Shown one piece after another: positions 18,801 to 26,180 of a stretch of DNA of 64,000 nt; position 1 is the stretch's first letter; the number at the start of each line of letters is the position of its first letter. Below the pieces are notes generated by a model that was given only the letters and a program-made list of their open reading frames with translations, made no database searches and was not told the DNA's origin. The position numbers and the translations under genes are program-made. This stretch comes from Candidatus Bandiella numerosa (GTDB lineage Bacteria > Pseudomonadota > Alphaproteobacteria > Rickettsiales > Midichloriaceae): contig NZ_CP104164.1 of NCBI RefSeq assembly GCF_029981845.1, positions 186,001 through 250,000 of the forward strand, written 5' to 3'.

Positions 18801-19705
18801 TCAGGCTCATAGTCATTGGACGTTCTTTTATTAGCTGGTAAAGGATTTTTATCATCCGCCTCTATTCTAAATAGTTTGAGCATCTGCATACTCTGTGCAT
18901 CTGAGTAGTCTAATTTGACTGATTCCAACAATCTGTCGCCCTCTCCATCAGGTAATTTGCCATCCGCCAATAAGTAATCCCGGAATTCACAATTTAATTT
19001 TGACCCTCTAAAATCAATATTAGACAAATCACACGCAGAAAAAATAACATTTTCGTTAAATACACAATCCCTAAATATTGCTCCATTAAGTGATTTGTAA
19101 AACCTAACATTTGAAAATATGGACCCCGACAAATCAACGTCACTTAATTTTAGTGGATCTTGTTCGTAATATTCTTCAATAAAATTTCTGCCCTTAAGAC
19201 TTTTAATCTTTTTGTTATAGTCTGCCGCTCTACTACTGATTCCCAATTCTTTGGCAATATCTTCTACATTGTCCACATATTGACCAACTATTCCATAATC
19301 CTCACTGATCTCTGCAACTATAATTTTCTCCTTATATTTCGGATCCCTCTCCTCAAATATTTTTTGCAAATACTCATTTAAATTACCACTTGCACGCTCA
19401 TCACCTATTTCTCCATTTTTAATTTTTTTATGCTCTACAACATAATTTATTAATAAATCTAAATTTTCTGGTTCTGGCTTACCATCTTCTACCATTCTGG
19501 CTTGCACATACTCATATATAGATCCTTGTGCTCTTTCATCTGCTTCAAGCCCAAAAGTAAATTTCGTTACTTCTTCTATATATTCATTAACGTATGCATA
19601 ATAATCCTCTCCAAAGGAAATTTTAACAATTTCAATAGATTCATCTAATTTTCTACTTTCTTGTTCTAGACTTGCATAGGCCTGATCAATTTTAGTCTTA
19701 GTCAT
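15866..19705 (-). CDS. Giant pentapeptide-repeat protein with Gly/Ala-rich membrane region
   Basis: I recognise domains but not a named family. Numbering from the ATG at 19705 (a TTG lies 12 bases earlier), the 1279 residues comprise: a charged N-terminus (1-185) containing an internal duplication (GLEADERAQGSIYEYVQ near 52-68 and GEIGDERASGNLNEYLQ near 98-114); a short pentapeptide block (about 188-242); a helical linker (about 260-455); a main pentapeptide block (about 476-830) whose middle shows a 30-residue super-repeat; a Gly/Ala-rich hydrophobic region with several likely membrane segments (about 870-1050 and 1087-1138); and a polar, proline-containing tail. There is no N-terminal signal peptide. 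Pentapeptide repeats fold as a right-handed beta-helix. A membrane-inserted or host-targeted role is only inference. Confidence 0.85.
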   Translation of the reverse strand: MTKTKIDQAYASLEQESRKLDESIEIVKISFGEDYYAYVNEYIEEVTKFTFGLEADERAQGSIYEYVQARMVEDGKPEPENLDLLINYVVEHKKIKNGEIGDERASGNLNEYLQKIFEERDPKYKEKIIVAEISEDYGIVGQYVDNVEDIAKELGISSRAADYNKKIKSLKGRNFIEEYYEQDPLKLSDVDLSGSIFSNVRFYKSLNGAIFRDCVFNENVIFSACDLSNIDFRGSKLNCEFRDYLLADGKLPDGEGDRLLESVKLDYSDAQSMQMLKLFRIEADDKNPLPANKRTSNDYEPEIRFKREREAERRLKSECEDEISRFTKEKLSNQSYVAWARSFVGTTEEQKKLNAEIQEGTLEIQKKYDKLIESALFVIANEYIIELQTASYDPTYLPKNSEQANAIKVRLNATQQDLSDYIEFVNSNSGNKPSFNEFLSAKPENQEILKQVQAKNPAKLIIPVADFFYEGKSYQTITGLDLSNLDLSGVNFASVTFTSCNFNNANLTGASFEAAVLKECSFAQAELTDANLIGISGNKVDFTEALMPRVRMMYSRFNNSNFEGALLYSADLTGSNIEHSSLKSAIADRADLQKVNLRYVDAQYVKMRKAYLKEAVLEGDFSHADFTGAVMEGITANKAKFTEAILEDANLKYANLRGAILEKIKAKGVDLSHADLESAKLELAELSGAIMDDVNAKFADFQKANMQDVHAHQADFSHAIMERIKGERLDVSGAILNETNLRNAELTGAVLENILAYKANFQKATLNQVNAKFAEMIACDFSDAMARNMDLSGAKLPMCHMERADCTGMKFDYDTLLLDVNFRGAIGAEALIELQKEQHLIKEQLFGRSVYGYCRNNDDGTNDRFKCQRIGAALLSSVIGGGAGYTLSGPFAGMAGAVVAGLVSDSALRAIKEGYFKEQGYISNQLGDKLAELGAIAIATGAASLESGVNAIPIAATLCAATGLISPSSIGVTIGGALGTYAGINILKQGFTEQSYAKKIIGGTLTGLGAVATYVGLSSLGSGFNMFAGTLLCGAAAGGLYGGVFAYNQLKDYDEDKKTGMRPEEIYAVSIQKGEESFKKLWPTKNKFICALVFAALAVGAVLMLNPISASFGFITGSIILANTSFAAGVFGFTCGYLYDEKLSFWNNISVDGIKSYFQQPSHEKQLLGGELPKTIENQGLSQGYIIDQPKQFSPRIGTARNGYFSEIDPSVGNNDLVKKQEVRKDPVDEFVKAQTESFTKVSSVERREVPERPFTAMINEPSNKADVFQRVPQRQRGG
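17375..17914 (-). repeat. Six-fold 30-residue (90-bp) super-repeat within the pentapeptide block
   Basis: Inside the pentapeptide-repeat gene, related segments recur exactly every 30 codons at residues 598, 628, 658, 688, 718 and 748. Their openings read RYVDAQYVKMRKAYL, GAVMEGITANKAKF, GAILEKIKAKGVDL, GAIMDDVNAKFADF, HAIMERIKGERLDV and GAVLENILAYKANF. The unit is six pentapeptides. The similarity is at protein level with diverged DNA, so the duplications are not recent. Confidence 0.8.
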
Positions 19706-19743
19706 ATTACCAATCAAAAAATTATTAACTTATAGTAACATTT

Positions 19744-19760
19744 GTGTTTTCTAAAAACAC
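19744..19760. other. Hairpin between ubiK and the pentapeptide gene
   Basis: A perfect 7-bp stem (GTGTTTT/AAAACAC) with a 3-base loop abuts the stop codon of the ubiK-like gene. On the minus-strand transcript it is not followed by a U-run, so it is a doubtful terminator; an intercistronic hairpin or RNA-end stabiliser is possible. On the plus strand it is followed by a T-rich tract. Confidence 0.4.
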
Positions 19761-20048
19761 TTATTTTTTAATAGCTTCAACACTTTTTTTAGTTACTGCT
19801 TCTTTCTTTTTCGGTCTTTTTACCTCTGTTTTTTTGTCTTTTATTTTTTCCAGCATTAATCTATTATCTTGGGCCAATTTTTTCACTACATCAAATTCTT
19901 CCCTTGTGACAAAATTCATTTTCTTTATTAATTTTTCAATCTGCTGAGTTATATATTCAGCTATTTCATTTTTAACATTAACAGCTCCAGTAAATGTTGA
20001 ACCTGCAAGCTTTGCAAGATCATCTAATATTTTGTTGTCTTTTTTCAT
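19761..20048 (-). CDS. ubiK: UbiK/BMFP-family ubiquinone biosynthesis accessory factor
   Basis: UbiK is a small coiled-coil protein that assists the aerobic ubiquinone biosynthesis complex (with UbiJ in E. coli); BMFP relatives have membrane-fusogenic activity in vitro. The 95-residue product shows the family pattern: an amphipathic N-terminal helix (ILDDLAKLAGSTFTGAVNVKNEI), then FVTREEFDVVKKLAQDNRLMLEKI, then a lysine-rich tail (about 70-95). It is divergent from lgt with 53 bases between the starts. The family assignment is good; the exact role in this organism is inferred. Confidence 0.8.
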   Translation of the reverse strand: MKKDNKILDDLAKLAGSTFTGAVNVKNEIAEYITQQIEKLIKKMNFVTREEFDVVKKLAQDNRLMLEKIKDKKTEVKRPKKKEAVTKKSVEAIKK

Positions 20049-20101
20049 TTTTTCAAATATTGGTTCTACTTATGTAAATATAATTTATCACGTAAAAAAT
20101 A

Positions 20102-20923
20102 ATGTTTGCAATTCTTTTTCCAAATATTGATCCTATTGCTATAAATTTAGGAATCATATCTATTCGTTGGTATGGGATATCATACGTAATAGGAATTTTT
20201 CTTGGGGCTTATATTTTGCAAAAAATAGAAAAAAAATTTAAAATTGCTAGCCTTAATTCCAAAGATTTAGAAAATTTACTTTCATATATTATCATCGGCA
20301 TAGTGATAGGTGGCAGACTAGGCTATATATTATTCTATACTCCTGATACCATATTAGAAGATTTTTGGGAGATATTTAAGATTTGGCATGGAGGAATGTC
20401 ATTTCATGGAGGATTAATTGGCGTTATTGTATCTATTTGGATATTTTGCTTAAGAACTGGCAAAGCGTTTATGTCAGTAACCGACCTAATTTCTTGTGTA
20501 ACCCCAATTGGATTGTTCTTTGGACGCATTGCAAATTTTGTAAATGCCGAGCTTTATGGAAGAAAAACAGATGTTAGTTGGGGGGTTATCTTCCCATATT
20601 CAGACTACCATCCAAGGCATCCAAGTCAACTATATGAAGCTATGTTTGAAGGCATAGTATTATTTTTAATAATGTTATGCGCTCTAAATTTTAGGCAATA
20701 TTTAATTAATAAAAAAACCATCATCACTAAACAAAAAAGCATTTCTGGATTATTAAGTGGAGTTTTTTTAGTTTTTTACTCTATTTTTAGAATAGTAATT
20801 GAAATTTTTAGGGAACCTGATTCTCATATTGGATATATTTTTGATATATTTTCATTAGGTCAAATCTTATGTATCCCCATGATAATTTTAGGAATTATTC
20901 TTATTTACAGAAAGGAACAATAA
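20102..20923 (+). CDS. lgt: Prolipoprotein diacylglyceryl transferase Lgt
   Basis: Lgt transfers a diacylglyceryl group from phosphatidylglycerol to the lipobox Cys of prolipoproteins in the inner membrane. The 273-residue, multi-spanning protein has IRWYGISYVIG, GGRLGYILFY (70-79), the catalytic-region motif HGGMSFHGG (96-104), the Lgt signature GRIANFVNAELYG (141-153) and PRHPSQLYEA (171-180). Its substrates in this window include Pal and BamB; the next enzyme in the pathway, LspA, is encoded at 56.6-57.1 kb. lgt, ubiK and the HvfC-like gene are not functionally linked in any way I know. Confidence 0.96.
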   Translation: MFAILFPNIDPIAINLGIISIRWYGISYVIGIFLGAYILQKIEKKFKIASLNSKDLENLLSYIIIGIVIGGRLGYILFYTPDTILEDFWEIFKIWHGGMSFHGGLIGVIVSIWIFCLRTGKAFMSVTDLISCVTPIGLFFGRIANFVNAELYGRKTDVSWGVIFPYSDYHPRHPSQLYEAMFEGIVLFLIMLCALNFRQYLINKKTIITKQKSISGLLSGVFLVFYSIFRIVIEIFREPDSHIGYIFDIFSLGQILCIPMIILGIILIYRKEQ

Positions 20924-20977
20924 AAAAGTTGCAACTATAAATTGAGTGCATTACCTTTTTATATATAACTAAAATCT

Positions 20978-21118
20978 ATGAGAGGATTGATGCAAAAGAC
21001 TAATTTAACATCATACATAGCAATTACCACTATAAATAACAATTTGGTAAATCAATGGCTATTACAAGTACAAAAAATTAGCATTGAATTGCCAAAGGCA
21101 AAGCATATGGTGAATTAA
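20978..21118 (+). CDS. Short ORF of 46 codons upstream of the HvfC-like gene
   Basis: A 46-residue reading frame (starts MRGLMQKTNLTSY, ends ELPKAKHMVN) ends one base before the ATG of the HvfC/BufC-like gene, so the two would be translationally coupled. It has no Cys, no signal peptide and no motif I recognise. It may be a remnant of a larger upstream gene or a leader peptide, or it may not be translated. It is not a plausible bufferin-type precursor, because those are Cys-bearing and secreted. Confidence 0.3.
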   Translation: MRGLMQKTNLTSYIAITTINNNLVNQWLLQVQKISIELPKAKHMVN

Positions 21119-21119
21119 T

Positions 21120-21854
21120 ATGCATAATTCACCAAAGGTATTTAAAAATTGTGCACTATTTAATGATGATACCAAATTGTTAAACATATTGTCTGAAAAT
21201 AACAAAAAAATTGAAGAATATATCAATATCTATAAGAATAATTTTTATGAAAATCTCACCAGCACACTGACCATTGTTTATCCGACTGTTAAAAAGCTTA
21301 TTGGAGAAAATTATTTTGAAAATCTATGCAAGCTATACATAAAAAATAACTTATCTAAAGAAAATAATTTGGTAGATTGTGGTAAAAACTTTGCTTCTTA
21401 TATCAAATCAATACGATGGTTAAAAAATTTATATTATTTGCCTGATATTGCAAAATTAGACTACTGCATGAATAAAGTTTATACTTCTAATAAACCATAC
21501 AAAATTGAAATTAGGAAGGATAATATTGACTACTTTGATGATTTTAAAATCAAAAATTATATAAGGCTTTGTAAATCAAATTATCCTGTTGATTTTATAT
21601 ATAAACTTTGTAATGCAAAAACACGAAATTCAACACTAATAAAATTACCACAAAGAGAGAGTAGATTAGTTGTATTTAAACAAAATTATATGGTTAGGTA
21701 TATACGATTAACCAGCTTTGAATATGATTTTTTATTCAATTTCAAAAAACATAAAAAACTTTCAAATATTCAATATAAATACGATTTAGAGGATGATATG
21801 AGAGTGCAAAAAATTTTATTAAAAACTTTACGCCTAAAATTATTAACTTATTAA
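21120..21854 (+). CDS. HvfC/BufC-like protein (DUF2063-type), orphan
   Basis: The 244-residue protein matches the HvfC/BufC pattern: an N-terminal helical DNA-binding-like domain (YKNNFYENLTSTLTIVYPTV, GENYFENLCKLYI, NFASYIKS, LYYLPDIAKLDYCMNKVY) and a C-terminal part with ESRLVVFKQNYMVRYIRLTSFEYDFL. Such proteins are partners of MNIO (DUF692) enzymes that modify Cys-rich peptides in metal-stress gene clusters. No MNIO or precursor gene is beside it here; lgt lies upstream and convergent petA downstream. Its last 50 bases carry a repeat that recurs after the stop. Function in the absence of an MNIO partner is unknown. Confidence 0.7.
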   Translation: MHNSPKVFKNCALFNDDTKLLNILSENNKKIEEYINIYKNNFYENLTSTLTIVYPTVKKLIGENYFENLCKLYIKNNLSKENNLVDCGKNFASYIKSIRWLKNLYYLPDIAKLDYCMNKVYTSNKPYKIEIRKDNIDYFDDFKIKNYIRLCKSNYPVDFIYKLCNAKTRNSTLIKLPQRESRLVVFKQNYMVRYIRLTSFEYDFLFNFKKHKKLSNIQYKYDLEDDMRVQKILLKTLRLKLLTY

Positions 21855-21891
21855 CCGAGCTCAATATGCGTGCAAAAAATTTTATTAAAAA
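21804..21891 (+). repeat. 22-bp direct repeat across the 3' end of the HvfC-like gene
   Basis: An identical 22-base AT-rich segment occurs at 21804-21825, inside the gene, and at 21870-21891, beyond its stop. The period is 66 bases. The flanks are also partly similar (ATATGAGAGTGC against CAATATGCGTGC). This looks like a partial tandem duplication that left a second, untranslated copy of the gene end. Confidence 0.6.
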
Positions 21892-22015
21892 TTATTATCA
21901 ATTTTACAAAGAACATTGTCATTATTTAACTTGTCTTTTCCTATTGTGCCGTGAATAAAGCTACCTACTGTATGATAAACGCTGTAAAATAGTGATTTAC
22001 TACATTTTAATATCC

Positions 22016-22576
22016 TTACCCTATTCTTATTTTAGTATCGCTAATAAATTCATACGGTGGAATTGCTAAATTTTTAGGAGCCGGACCTTTTCTAATTCTT
22101 CCAGAACTATCATAATGTGAACCATGGCAAGGACAAAACCATCCACCAAATTCCCCTTTATTTCCAATAGGAACGCATCCTAAGTGAGTACATATTCCAA
22201 TTGTGATTAGCCACTGCGCTTTACCTGCTTTTACCCTATCCTTATCACCCTGCGGATCTCTTAGCTCTGATAAATTAACATCTTCTGCTTCTTTTATTTC
22301 TTCCTCAGTTCTATTGGTAACAAAAATAGGCTTACCCCTCCACATTACTGTGTGAGTCTCTCCTTTCTTGATATTTGATAAATCAACTTCAGTACTGCCA
22401 GCTGCAAGCACTCCTTTATCTGGCTTTAAAGAAGTAAGAATAGGTATCGTAGCTGCAACCGCACCTACACTTGCAACAGCAACTGCACTCATAACAAAAA
22501 AATCCCTTCTGGAGGACTTATCTTTGTCATCAGAATTTTTTTCTGAATTTATTTTATTTTGTTTATTATCTACCAT
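22016..22576 (-). CDS. petA: Ubiquinol-cytochrome c reductase Rieske iron-sulfur subunit
   Basis: The Rieske subunit carries the 2Fe-2S cluster of the cytochrome bc1 complex and passes electrons from ubiquinol to cytochrome c1. The 186 residues contain a twin-arginine signal/anchor (SRRDFFVMS at 22-30, followed by a hydrophobic stretch) and the cluster motifs CTHLGC (129-134) and CPCH (148-151), with ligands Cys129, His131, Cys148 and His151. petB and petC, usually directly downstream, are not here: the HvfC-like gene converges on it instead. ispA lies five bases upstream on the same strand. Confidence 0.97.
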   Translation of the reverse strand: MVDNKQNKINSEKNSDDKDKSSRRDFFVMSAVAVASVGAVAATIPILTSLKPDKGVLAAGSTEVDLSNIKKGETHTVMWRGKPIFVTNRTEEEIKEAEDVNLSELRDPQGDKDRVKAGKAQWLITIGICTHLGCVPIGNKGEFGGWFCPCHGSHYDSSGRIRKGPAPKNLAIPPYEFISDTKIRIG

Positions 22577-22581
22577 ATACC

Positions 22582-23430
22582 TCAGTTACTTAAACACGAC
22601 CTGAATAAATAGCTTGTAAAATCCTTAAGCAATAATGACTTACTATCAAAAATATCTAAATGTTTCAATGATTCATTTACTAAGCCCTTTAATAAATCTT
22701 GCCCACCTTCATTTTCATTATCTTCAATATCGTCTTTTATTTGATACGCTAAGCCTAATTTTTTAGCAAACAAAGCCAATACATTAATATCTTCGCTGTT
22801 GGCATTATTCATCATTGCTGAAAATTTACATGAAGCGATGAATAAATTTGAGGTCTTTAAAATCCTTGTTCTTTTTAACTCTTCCGCACTATATTTTTGC
22901 ACTTTACAATTTAAATCCAAAATTTGTCCCAATAATATGCCTTTAAATCCAATAAGCTTCGCCATTTCGTTAAATATATGAAGCCGAACCTTTGGATCAA
23001 TAGAAGCATTATTGTCTGACGAAAGAATTTCAAATGCAAGCGTCAATAGTGCATCTCCAGTTAGAATTGCAGTGGATTCTTCAAATTTTTTATGGCAAGA
23101 TAAACGCCCTCTTCTGTAGTCATCATTATCCATAGCCGGTAGGTCATCGTGAATTAGTGTATAGGTATGAATCACTTCTATAGCTGTAGCTAAATCAACA
23201 ACATGCTGCGGTATAGTTGTAGAATATATGGAATTTGTTGCAAAAACTAAAAATGGTCTGATCATTTTTCCATCACCAAGTAACATGTAGTTCATTGCAT
23301 CAATAAGAATATTTTGCTCAATTTCACTATTTTTTAGCAAAATTTTTGATATCCTATTTCGTACAACATCGGAGGTTATTTTTAAATTATGCTCAATCCC
23401 AAGATTTTTATCCAATCTACTCATAATCAT
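22582..23430 (-). CDS. ispA: Short-chain polyprenyl (farnesyl/geranylgeranyl) diphosphate synthase
   Basis: This enzyme condenses isopentenyl diphosphate with allylic diphosphates to C15 or C20 prenyl diphosphates that feed ubiquinone and undecaprenyl synthesis. The 282-residue protein has GDGKMIRPF, the first Asp-rich motif DDLPAMD (95-101), GDALLTLAF, GQILDL, and the second Asp-rich motif DDIED (233-237). The two extra residues within the first motif are the bacterial type I FPP synthase pattern. The start at 23430 follows GGAG and overlaps the ligA stop by one base. Product length cannot be fixed by eye. Confidence 0.9.
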   Translation of the reverse strand: MIMSRLDKNLGIEHNLKITSDVVRNRISKILLKNSEIEQNILIDAMNYMLLGDGKMIRPFLVFATNSIYSTTIPQHVVDLATAIEVIHTYTLIHDDLPAMDNDDYRRGRLSCHKKFEESTAILTGDALLTLAFEILSSDNNASIDPKVRLHIFNEMAKLIGFKGILLGQILDLNCKVQKYSAEELKRTRILKTSNLFIASCKFSAMMNNANSEDINVLALFAKKLGLAYQIKDDIEDNENEGGQDLLKGLVNESLKHLDIFDSKSLLLKDFTSYLFRSCLSN

Positions 23431-25475
23431 TAGTAATTCTCCTCAACCATATCTGAAAACTCCTGCTCAGAAATTATCTTAATATTCATTTCTTTTGCCT
23501 TATTTAATTTTGAACCATAGTTACTCCCATAAATAACGTAGTTAGTTTTTTTGGAAATTGTAGATGAAATTTTTGCTCCCAATTTTTTTGCAATATTTTG
23601 TGCTTCATCTCGGGAATATTTTTCTAACACACCAGTAAAAATTACATTTTTCCCAGCTAACTGACTATTGAGTTTGTTTTGCACAATTATCACTTGCTTA
23701 ACATCTATAAAATGTAAAATATTTTTAACGATTTGTGAGTTATATGGATCTTTAAAATATTCTATAAAACTTGTCGCTATTATTTCTCCAACGCCATTTA
23801 CTGCTTTTAGAATTTCTACAGCATCATCCTTTGCAATCAGCTCCATTACATTATTAATATTTTTGAAGTGATTAGCAAGAATCTCTGCAGTTACGACACC
23901 TACATGCCTAATACTGAGTGAATAAATAAACCTATCCATATTAATTTTTTTTGATTTTTCAATCGACAAAAATAAATTGTCTACAGACTGCTCGCCCCAT
24001 CCTTCCCACTTTTCTATTGGTTGCTCTAGAGTCTGATTTGCACTTACCAATTTGAAAATATCTGCGGGTAGTTTTACCAGCCCTTTATTATAAAATTGCA
24101 ATACTGATTGCTTTGATAGCCCCACAATATCAAATGCATATTTTGAAATAAAATGGCATAATTTTTCTATTATTTGTGCTTCACATTTCATCCCACCAGT
24201 ACATCTCTTGACTATATCATCACCAAAACTCTCAATTGCACTTTGGCATACTGGACATTTTTCTGGGAAAATAAATGTTTTAACTTCTGAATTCCTTTTT
24301 TCAAATTTTACTTCAACAACTTGCGGGATTACATCCCCAGCTCTTTTAATTTTAACTACATCACCAATTCTTATATCTTTTCTGAAAATTTCCTCTTCAT
24401 TATGAAGAGAAGCTCTGGTGACTAATACACCACCTACATTAATCGGTTTTAGTTTTGCAACTGGAGTAATGGCGCCTGTTCTACCAACTTGAACAAATAT
24501 ATCTTCAATGCAGGTTTCTGCGTATTCAGCAGGAAATTTATGTGCAATTGCCCATCTTGGTGCTCTACTAATATTACCCATTTTTTCCTGAAGCTCAAAG
24601 CTGTTCACTTTATAAACTAACCCATCAATGTCATAATTAAGCTCAGCCCTACTCGTACACATTTCATCATAATAGGATATAATATCTTCTAAATTATCTA
24701 CAACAAGTTTGCATCCATTTACTATAAAACCCAATGATTTAAATTTCTCCATCATCTCATGCTGATTATTAAAATCTTGAATTCTCCCTCCCCAAACAAA
24801 ATAACTCAATCTTCTGTTCCTAGTAACTATAGAATCTAACTGTCGCAATGAACCAGATGCAGCATTTCTAGGGTTAGCAAAAAGTGTTTTATTATTTTTA
24901 CTATTTTCTTCATTCAATGCTATAAAATCTGATTTACTCATATATACCTCACCTCTAACCTCAAATTCCTCATCATAATCAACCTGAATAGGAAAATTTT
25001 CAATTGCTTTAATATTATTGGTTATATCTTCACCAATTGTTCCATCCCCTCTGGTTACCGCAAAATTCAATTTTTCATTTTTAAAATGTGCTGAAAAAGA
25101 CACTCCATCTATCTTTGGTTCACAATGTAACTCTAATTTATCGTCTGGCCCATAACCAATTAATTTCTTAATTCTGATTAAAAAATCTGAAATGTCTTCT
25201 TTTGAAAACGCATTGCTTAGTGAAAGCATAGGATAGGTATGCCTAATTTTTGCAAAACCTTTTGCAACCTTAGTCCCAACACTCTGAGTGACACTTTTTT
25301 TGTCACGCAATTCTGGATACAATGATTCAAGATTTTCAAGCTCACTTCTCAATTCATCATATTGCTGATCTGTAATTATTGGCGAACTTTTTATGTAATA
25401 TAATTCATCATGCTTCTTTATTTCATTTCTAAGTAATTCTACTCTTTTCCTAACTTTAGATAAGTTTAAATTCAT
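23430..25475 (-). CDS. ligA: NAD-dependent DNA ligase LigA
   Basis: LigA seals nicks during replication and repair using NAD as the adenylate donor. The 681 residues are the standard length. Domains in order: Ia (HDELYYIKSSPIITDQQYDELRSE, quoted up to its YD), the adenylation domain with the KIDG motif (nucleophile Lys121), the OB fold, the four-Cys zinc finger (CPVCQSAI, then CTGGMKCEAQ), helix-hairpin-helix repeats (RHVGVVTAEILA, VNGVGEIIATSF), and a C-terminal BRCT domain over the last 78 residues (AGKNVIFTGVLEKYSRDEAQ). It is upstream of and overlapping ispA. Confidence 0.98.
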   Translation of the reverse strand: MNLNLSKVRKRVELLRNEIKKHDELYYIKSSPIITDQQYDELRSELENLESLYPELRDKKSVTQSVGTKVAKGFAKIRHTYPMLSLSNAFSKEDISDFLIRIKKLIGYGPDDKLELHCEPKIDGVSFSAHFKNEKLNFAVTRGDGTIGEDITNNIKAIENFPIQVDYDEEFEVRGEVYMSKSDFIALNEENSKNNKTLFANPRNAASGSLRQLDSIVTRNRRLSYFVWGGRIQDFNNQHEMMEKFKSLGFIVNGCKLVVDNLEDIISYYDEMCTSRAELNYDIDGLVYKVNSFELQEKMGNISRAPRWAIAHKFPAEYAETCIEDIFVQVGRTGAITPVAKLKPINVGGVLVTRASLHNEEEIFRKDIRIGDVVKIKRAGDVIPQVVEVKFEKRNSEVKTFIFPEKCPVCQSAIESFGDDIVKRCTGGMKCEAQIIEKLCHFISKYAFDIVGLSKQSVLQFYNKGLVKLPADIFKLVSANQTLEQPIEKWEGWGEQSVDNLFLSIEKSKKINMDRFIYSLSIRHVGVVTAEILANHFKNINNVMELIAKDDAVEILKAVNGVGEIIATSFIEYFKDPYNSQIVKNILHFIDVKQVIIVQNKLNSQLAGKNVIFTGVLEKYSRDEAQNIAKKLGAKISSTISKKTNYVIYGSNYGSKLNKAKEMNIKIISEQEFSDMVEENY

Positions 25476-25548
25476 AAAATCAAGCTAGCACTCAAATTGT
25501 TTTAATTATTTATAAAAGAATATAACCACAATATCAATTATATCATCC

Positions 25549-26133
25549 CTAAAATAGCTTGATTTTCTTTGCCACTTTCCCAATTAAAATTAATTTTCTA
25601 TTTAGAAAATCATGCGTACCTTCATAATTTGTTGACTCATCAGAAAGCCAATACAATAAAGTAGCCCAATATACGCCGGTCAAGAGACCTCTTTTAGTAT
25701 AATAATTAAAATCTGTAGACTTATCATTCCCAGCAGTACGCCAAATTAAATTCATACTCTTCCAGGTGTAGGGGTATAATTTTAGGTGATTCCGAGGCAT
25801 AGAATAAAAAGCAATGATCTTAGGTATAATTATTTTATATTTATCCAAAATTTCAAATCTAATTTTCAGAGATTCAGAAATTCTAGAAGTAATGCTTTTA
25901 ACTTCACTTAACTCATTCTTTATTTTCTCAACCATTATTTCATCAATATAATCTCTGAATACTTCAAGAAATTCAGCTCTACCATTTGGAAATAATAAAT
26001 TTGCATATTCACTTTGTAACCCTATGTTTTTGCATGCTTTTGAAATTATATTGATATCAAATGCTTCATAAGGTAATATCTCAATTATCGAAAACAGTAC
26101 ATCATTTTTAAGTTGCTTGATGTATTCTGTCAT
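25549..26133 (-). CDS. COQ9-family ubiquinone biosynthesis protein
   Basis: COQ9 is a lipid-binding, TetR-fold protein that presents ubiquinone precursors to the hydroxylases of the pathway; it is found in mitochondria and alphaproteobacteria. The 194-residue product carries the COQ9 signature region around YTWKSMNLIWRTAGNDKSTD and FNYYTKRGLLTGVYWATLLYW. The N-terminal helical part is recognisably TetR-like but diverged. It is 73 bases upstream of ligA and divergent from map. With ubiK and ispA it is the third gene in this window tied to ubiquinone supply. Confidence 0.88.
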   Translation of the reverse strand: MTEYIKQLKNDVLFSIIEILPYEAFDINIISKACKNIGLQSEYANLLFPNGRAEFLEVFRDYIDEIMVEKIKNELSEVKSITSRISESLKIRFEILDKYKIIIPKIIAFYSMPRNHLKLYPYTWKSMNLIWRTAGNDKSTDFNYYTKRGLLTGVYWATLLYWLSDESTNYEGTHDFLNRKLILIGKVAKKIKLF

Positions 26134-26180
26134 AAGGCTCGTAATTTTTTAATTGATGAATATCACTATAGTAAGTAATA

